From positions 4,998 to 23,679 of the forward strand of contig JAUJMG010000019.1 of NCBI GenBank assembly GCA_030446955.1: a stretch of DNA of 18,682 nucleotides. Reading direction: 5' to 3'. A model generated the notes under the pieces. It was not told where the DNA came from. It did no database searches and was given only the letters and a program-made list of their open reading frames with translations. A program made the translations under genes and the position numbers. How positions within the stretch are numbered: the first letter of the stretch is position 1; each line of letters opens with the position of its first letter. Origin of the DNA: Thermomicrobiales bacterium. GTDB taxonomy: Bacteria; Chloroflexota; Chloroflexia; Thermomicrobiales; UBA6265. Positions 14,533-18,682 of the stretch are shown piece by piece.

Positions 14533-16053
14533 TCACCACTTCACCTCGGCCGGTCCGCGGGCCCAGAGCCACAGCGCGAGCCAGGCGGCGGTGAGACAAG
14601 CTAGAGCCGCCAGCAGCAGCACGAGCCGGCGCTGGCGGACATCGAGGTCGTGCAGAACCGCCTGGGAACGGGCCGTCATCTCCTCGTCACCAAGCGCGGC
14701 AAAGGTGGACCCAGCGCCCACTGCTGCAGCCCGAGCATCGGGATAGTCTCGCCAGCGGCGGGATAGCTGTTGGGCACGATCGAGGGAGTCGATCGCCTGG
14801 ATGCCGGAGACCGCGATCCGGTCGTAGGCTTCCAGGAGGTCAGTAGGATGCTGCTCGGGCGGGAGTTGGGCATATTGCGTACGGGCCTGCGTGAGCAGAA
14901 TCTGGGCGCGGTCGTAGGTGTGGAGTTCAAGGGCCTGCTGCGTTTGAGTCATCAGGGCCTCGGCCTGGATGCCGGTGTCACACTGGAGCAGCAAGGCCTC
15001 AACCTCAGCCAGCCGTTCCCGATCCCCCAGGTCCGCATAGAGTTGCTGCGAGCGATCCAGCGCCGCCTTCGCTGCCGCGTAGTTCGCCCCCGCCAGGAGG
15101 TCCCGCGCCGGCTGAAGATCGAACGCCGCGACGAGATTGTCCTTCCAGCCACCGGCCATCCAACGAGGCAGATTGTCCTTCCACTGGTTCTCGACCTCTC
15201 CGGCCGAGCGGTTGTAGATCGATCGCATGGCCAAGCGCCAATCGGGCTCGGTCCGGAGCGCGGCGAGGAAGTCACGGAACGAGCGGACCGTGTACTGGTC
15301 CAGGAGGAACGCGACGACCGCGTAAGACTCCGCGCTGATCAGTTCGGCGTCGGTCGATGCGGGCCGCGACCGGTTGAGATCGGACCAGGAGAGCAGCGTG
15401 CCGCGCCGGCTCGCATCCTGGACCGTCGCCGCAATCCGGGCCAGTCGTGGCGACGGGAGGCGCTCCACGTACTGGGCGATGCCTTCCTCAAACCCGCGTG
15501 GCAGGTTGTGTCCTGCGGCGAGCCCAACCAGGAGATGCGCGGTCGCGTGCCGAATGGCGTTCTCCGCCTCCCGGGGCGACCGGGCAAGGAACGTGGGCAG
15601 GGCGAGGGAGATGGTCAACCCTTGCGGGTCAGGGATGACGTCCACGCTGGGGGCTTCAACTGGGTCGATCCCCTGGATCGCGCGCTGAAGCGCCTGAGAA
15701 TCGGCGTAGGCGTAGATGGCGATTTTGGTCGGTGGCTGGACCCCGAACAGCCCGGTCAGCTCGGTGAACGCCTGTTCGGCGGCCGGTCCATAGGTGGTGG
15801 CAAACGCCGCAGCGTCCGTTTGGGCGCTGGACTGGACGAAAAAGGCGAGATGGGCTGTTTCCTGCACGGAGAACCCGGACGCGGGTGGAGGAGGCAGGGG
15901 TTGGCCGAGCGGAGCGGCGAGGCTGGGTGCTGGCGCGAGGCCGGTCGTCGCCGTCACGACCACGAGTAGCGCAGCGGCGAACAGCGTGACCCTAACGGGG
16001 CAGCGCCGGGTCATCACCTGGTTAGCGTGCGCGGGGTTGTTCGATCCTGCCAT
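14533..16053 (-). CDS. Peptidase-MA-like protein with TPR-like helices, catalytic Glu missing
   Basis: This 506-residue protein has a signal peptide or anchor (about 14-48, ending SLAAP). A gluzincin-like domain follows (about 60-290). It aligns with peptidase-MA proteins: NAIRHATAHLLVG then LPRGFEEGIAQYVE (184-197), where family members read HExxH and WLxEGxAxY. Here the motif is HATAH (169-173): both His are present and the second-site Glu (Glu190) is kept, but the catalytic Glu is Ala170. Residues of about 310-470 are TPR-like helices. One TM helix (about 477-500) precedes a short cytoplasmic end. The protein is probably a secreted or anchored scaffold that may still bind metal. The ATG at 16053 has GGAGGGG nine bases upstream. 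It is the first gene of the five-gene cluster, 130 bases before the next start. Confidence 0.82.
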   Translation of the reverse strand: MAGSNNPAHANQVMTRRCPVRVTLFAAALLVVVTATTGLAPAPSLAAPLGQPLPPPPASGFSVQETAHLAFFVQSSAQTDAAAFATTYGPAAEQAFTELTGLFGVQPPTKIAIYAYADSQALQRAIQGIDPVEAPSVDVIPDPQGLTISLALPTFLARSPREAENAIRHATAHLLVGLAAGHNLPRGFEEGIAQYVERLPSPRLARIAATVQDASRRGTLLSWSDLNRSRPASTDAELISAESYAVVAFLLDQYTVRSFRDFLAALRTEPDWRLAMRSIYNRSAGEVENQWKDNLPRWMAGGWKDNLVAAFDLQPARDLLAGANYAAAKAALDRSQQLYADLGDRERLAEVEALLLQCDTGIQAEALMTQTQQALELHTYDRAQILLTQARTQYAQLPPEQHPTDLLEAYDRIAVSGIQAIDSLDRAQQLSRRWRDYPDARAAAVGAGSTFAALGDEEMTARSQAVLHDLDVRQRRLVLLLAALACLTAAWLALWLWARGPAEVKW

Positions 16054-16488
16054 CGCGCCGTTCCCCTCCGGCTACGCACCGTGGATCGGCCGAGTCTAGT
16101 TGGCGTTTCGTGACGTTGTGGCGCCTCTCGTCAGAGAGGTCAAGCGGGACCTGCGATGTTGGCGTGTCGCCTGGCGTCGGCAGTGCCCGAGCGCTGCCGC
16201 GCTCCCGTGACGATCGGTAGATTGTCGTCAGATGGTGGGGCAGCAAGGCCGCTCGGATTGCCGCCCTGAGATGGCTGAATCGTGAAGGAGTCTGGCGTTC
16301 ATCGGACAGGTGTGCGGAGAAGCGTTCATTGAGTATAGCAGCGTCATTCGCCGCCGGGCAGTCGACGAGACGGACCTATCTTGCGTTACGTGATAACTGC
16401 TTGCACGGTTTCCTTTCGGGAGCGGCACAACGCGAGCGCGATGAGGAGGCGCAGGCCCACGAGCCTCAGTTCGATTGGTCTATCAAGA
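16054..16488 (-). other. Upstream region and long leader of the Bat-like cluster
   Basis: These 435 bases lie between the methyltransferase stop and the peptidase-MA-like gene. I see no gene: minus-strand frames at 16022-16246 and 16228-16428 have no recognisable domain. The leader from the predicted start site to the ATG is about 270 bases. It contains a hairpin, CCTCTC-GTCA-GAGAGG (16124-16139). No known riboswitch is recognised. Confidence 0.5.
16332..16340 (-). promoter_or_regulatory. Extended -10 promoter for the Bat-like cluster
   Basis: The minus strand reads TGCTATACT, a TGn extension followed by TATACT (five of six to TATAAT). The -35 position is poor (TGCCCG), as is common for extended -10 promoters. 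Transcription would begin near 16326. Confidence 0.5.
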
Positions 16489-17127
16489 TTAGGTGACTCG
16501 ACGCCCGGTGACGGCCCAGTGGTAGGGCGCCGTCTGTTGCCAGCGCAACTGGGAGAAGCCTGCGGTCCGGAGGGCCGCGTCCATCTCGCCGACCAGCGGG
16601 TAAATCTCGTCCGGGTCCCACTGCTCATGCAGCTCTTCTGACGCCTCTGCCAGGGAGGCTGACGAGGCGAACACGATGTCAAGCAGCCAGATGCGCCCTC
16701 CACGCCGGATCACCCGGGCCGATTCGGCGCAGGCTCGTGGCCGCTCGGCGGGCGGCACCTCATGGAAGGCGAAGCTGGACACCAGGGCATCGAAGTGGCG
16801 GTCGGCGTGGGGAATCTGAAGAAATGAGCCCATTCCGAGCGCGAAACTGGGATGGTCAGCTCGGCAGCGAGCCAGCATTTCCGCGGACACGTCAACACCT
16901 GAGACGCGGGCCGCGTCAGCGGCTAGCGGCCGGGCAAAGGCGCCGGTGCCGATGCCGACATCCAGGACCTCGGAACCGGCAGCGAGCAGGATCATCGCCG
17001 CAGCTTGGTACAGGCTTACCTCATAGCCCACGAGCACGCCCGTAGGTCGGCGCACGTCCTCATCGTAGGTGGCCGCCCTGCGGTCGAACAGCGCTTCGTT
17101 CTCTTGGGGGCTTCTGGGCATCGTCAC
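16489..17127 (-). CDS. Class I SAM-dependent methyltransferase, YrrT-like
   Basis: This 212-residue cytoplasmic protein has the Rossmann methyltransferase motifs in order. Motif I is VLDVGIGTGAFA, the acidic end of strand 2 is VSGVDVSAEMLARC, and FDALVSSFAFHEVP is the motif near strand 4. RVIRRGGRIWLLDIVF is the post-II region. The N-terminus FDRRAATYDEDVRRPTG and the spacing resemble YrrT-type enzymes. The methyl acceptor cannot be told from sequence. The start is GTG 17127 or ATG 17121; neither has a clear Shine-Dalgarno. It is transcribed divergently from the isochorismatase-family gene. Confidence 0.85.
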   Translation of the reverse strand: MTMPRSPQENEALFDRRAATYDEDVRRPTGVLVGYEVSLYQAAAMILLAAGSEVLDVGIGTGAFARPLAADAARVSGVDVSAEMLARCRADHPSFALGMGSFLQIPHADRHFDALVSSFAFHEVPPAERPRACAESARVIRRGGRIWLLDIVFASSASLAEASEELHEQWDPDEIYPLVGEMDAALRTAGFSQLRWQQTAPYHWAVTGRRVT

Positions 17128-17221
17128 CCCGCCGCTTCGCTCTGTCCCTGGCTATGGACGCGATGGAGGGGATCAGTGCCAGTGGGGCCAGGGTGCCGGG
17201 TCGGTCGCATCCGTGCTTCGC

Positions 17222-17250
17222 ATCATAGGTGCGGAGACCGACACGGTCGA
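17222..17250 (-). promoter_or_regulatory. Methyltransferase promoter with overlapping dyad
   Basis: On the minus strand TCGACC (17250-17245) and TATGAT (17227-17222) form -35 and -10 boxes with a 17-bp spacer, matching four and five of six consensus bases. The dyad GACCG-ACA-CGGTC (17236-17248) covers the spacer and -35 and could be an operator that also affects the divergent gene. Confidence 0.45.
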
Positions 17251-17337
17251 ACGGGGAAGCGGGTGGTCGGGACCTGACCGATGGCTGGGGCCGGTCCGGA
17301 TCGTGCGGAATGGAGACTCTGAAAGGAGTTCTGACGC

Positions 17338-17871
17338 ATGGCCGACCCGTTGCTCGTCGTCGATGTCCAACATGGGTTTCTGAACCGGTACACGCACCAT
17401 ATTCCCGATCGCATCGTCCAATTGATCCAGCGCGACCAACCCGACCCGGTCTTGTTCACGCGGTTCGTGAATGCGCCCGACGGTCCCTATCACCGCTTTC
17501 TAGACTGGCACGCGTGCGTCGGGTCGCCCGAGACCGACCTCGCCCCCGAGTTGGCCCCGTTCGCTTCCCCGGACCGGCTTTTCGTCAAAGAAGGGTTCAC
17601 CGGCATCTCGGATGAGCTGGCGAAGGAGTTGCAACGGCTTCGGCTCGAGCGGGTGATGATCGTCGGAATTGACACCGACATGTGCGTCTTGAAGGTGGCA
17701 ATGGACGTGTTCGACTTGGGTATTCAGCCGCTGGTCGCGATCGACTGTTGCGCGAGCACGGCTGGGCTGCAGGCACATCTTGCCGGCCTAGCGGTCCTGA
17801 GCCGGAACATCGGCGCTGACGCGCTGCTCGACGCGGGCCTCAACGGGGGAGGTCTGGCGGCGCCACGATAG
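17338..17871 (+). CDS. Isochorismatase-family cysteine hydrolase
   Basis: This 177-residue protein has the family's triad in place: Asp9 in LLVVDVQHGF, Lys84 in FVKEGFTG and Cys116 in GIDTDMCVLKVA, with the usual cis-peptide region before the Cys. The family includes isochorismatases, nicotinamidases and related amidohydrolases. The metal-binding pattern of nicotinamidase (DxHxxxH) is not evident, so nicotinamidase is unlikely; the substrate is unknown. The length is normal for the family. The ATG follows AAAGGAG (17322-17328) with nine bases between. It is transcribed away from the methyltransferase, and the two may share a control region. Confidence 0.88.
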   Translation: MADPLLVVDVQHGFLNRYTHHIPDRIVQLIQRDQPDPVLFTRFVNAPDGPYHRFLDWHACVGSPETDLAPELAPFASPDRLFVKEGFTGISDELAKELQRLRLERVMIVGIDTDMCVLKVAMDVFDLGIQPLVAIDCCASTAGLQAHLAGLAVLSRNIGADALLDAGLNGGGLAAPR

Positions 17872-17902
17872 CGCCGTCAGCGGAGGTTCGAGGCAGCGGG
17901 AA

Positions 17903-17919
17903 TGGCCGAGCGCCGGCCA
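17903..17919. terminator. Hairpin between convergent genes, possible terminator
   Basis: TGGCCG-AGCGC-CGGCCA forms a 6-bp stem with a 5-base loop, 32 bases after the isochorismatase-family stop and 78 bases from the ThyX stop. No T-run follows on either strand, so any termination would be factor-dependent. Confidence 0.3.
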
Positions 17920-17996
17920 CCCCGGGGAGGGCCACCCATCCGACGGAGAAGCACATCCACGCAGGGCTGGATGATGAGGGCAACGACGACGGGCCT

Positions 17997-18682
17997 CTAC
18001 ATGACCCGCCGGTCCGTCAGTTCTTCAAATCGGTAGTCGCGCCAGACGGGGATGCCGCAGTAGCGCTCGCCCTCGGGGCAGATCGGCTTGGTTCCGGCTC
18101 GGGAGCGCATGACGCAGGGTGGACCATCGACATAATGGCCGATGGTGGGTAGGACATCCCGGACCTGTCCGACCTCCTGCACGGCGGTGTCGAAGATCTC
18201 ACGCTGGGCGTCGAAGCAGACGCGCTTCACCCACTTCCAGAAGTAGGTCAGAAGCGTGCCACTCTCGTAGAAGCGGACCCGGTGGGCGTTCGGCAGGAGG
18301 TAGAGCGCGATCTCCGGTGCCGCCCCCGCGTCCAGCAGCGCGTTCTTGGCATCCCAGAGCGCCCGCACCGTCGCCTCGTACTCTGCCAGAGCGGCAGGGT
18401 TGCGCCTCACTGCCCAGGGGATGATGACGTCTGGCTCGCGTCGCTGGTGGGCGGTGAGAAGGGGGCGGGAAGCCAAGGTCCCGCGGTGGCGCTGATTCTG
18501 GGCATCTTCGGCGCCGCTGATCCGCTTCTGGAAGGTGAACGGGACATGATTCATCGTCTGCATGAGCTTGGACTGCATCGCCAGGAAGAGAGGGTGGCCC
18601 AGATAGGGATTTCGCGCTCCGTCCAGCACCTGGGCGATCGCGTCCGCGTCAGAGAGCCCTTCCCCGGCGGCTCCGAGGACGG
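17997..18682 (-). CDS. thyX: ThyX-like flavin-dependent thymidylate synthase (5' partial)
   Basis: The frame stays open to the right edge of the window, so only the C-terminal part is seen; the GTG at 18629 is internal or an unlikely start. Key features, numbered from that GTG, are DAQNQRHRGTLASR (42-55) with the RHR of the ThyX motif, FYESGTLLTYFWKWVKRVCFDAQREIFDTA (120-149), and a C-terminal Cys-containing segment PPCVMRS...ICPEGERYCGIPVW (171-196). ThyX methylates dUMP using FAD and methylene-tetrahydrofolate. The RHR motif is shorter than the canonical RHRxxSxxxxSxR, and the extra Cys residues (172, 184, 191) are unusual for short ThyX. I suspect a long or two-domain family member. Confidence 0.7.
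   Translation of the reverse strand, partial: VLGAAGEGLSDADAIAQVLDGARNPYLGHPLFLAMQSKLMQTMNHVPFTFQKRISGAEDAQNQRHRGTLASRPLLTAHQRREPDVIIPWAVRRNPAALAEYEATVRALWDAKNALLDAGAAPEIALYLLPNAHRVRFYESGTLLTYFWKWVKRVCFDAQREIFDTAVQEVGQVRDVLPTIGHYVDGPPCVMRSRAGTKPICPEGERYCGIPVWRDYRFEELTDRRVM

Overview
The window is high-GC bacterial DNA with dense genes. Threonine/proline spacer proteins of the TATPT type, a Bat-like von Willebrand factor A (VWA) locus and TTG/GTG starts together suggest a Chloroflexota genome, perhaps of the Thermomicrobia/Sphaerobacter kind. That assignment is inferred from protein character alone. No rRNA, intact tRNA, CRISPR array, transposase or phage gene is visible.

Layout. Positions 2-2749 (+) hold the 3' part of a gene for a membrane-anchored protein with a very long TATPT-repeat spacer and a C-terminal beta-propeller-like domain. 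An apparently empty 366-bp stretch with a perfect 20-bp palindrome precedes a two-gene unit (3116-4971, +): a macro-domain protein translationally overlapping a FrsA-like alpha/beta hydrolase. A second, near-perfect copy of the palindrome lies inside the 3' end of the hydrolase gene. The stretch 4972-5314 has no convincing gene. It looks lower in GC and carries a sequence resembling the 3' end of a tRNA. A CorA-type Mg2+/Co2+ channel gene follows on the minus strand (5315-6280).

The main block is a five-gene minus-strand cluster read from about 16330 down to 6480. It encodes a signal-peptide peptidase-MA-like protein with TPR-like helices, a three-TM coiled-coil protein with a Gly/Gln/Glu-rich tail, a DUF58 protein, a BatA-type VWA protein and a large double-VWA protein with an amidotransferase-like domain. 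An extended -10 promoter precedes the first gene. The DUF58 and BatA genes overlap by four bases. This resembles the MoxR-DUF58-Bat envelope systems, but no MoxR AAA+ ATPase is present in the window. The peptidase-like protein has HATAH in place of HExxH, so it is probably not an active protease. The proteins plausibly assemble at the membrane with VWA/MIDAS domains as metal-dependent protein-binding modules.

The right end has a divergent pair, a class I SAM methyltransferase (minus) and an isochorismatase-family cysteine hydrolase (plus). It is followed by the C-terminal part of a ThyX-like flavin-dependent thymidylate synthase (minus) that runs off the window.

The most unusual observations are the paired palindromes around the macro/hydrolase genes, a 14-bp motif shared by the macro and corA upstream regions, the tRNA-end-like fragment in a low-GC patch, and the MoxR-less Bat-like cluster headed by a degenerate peptidase.
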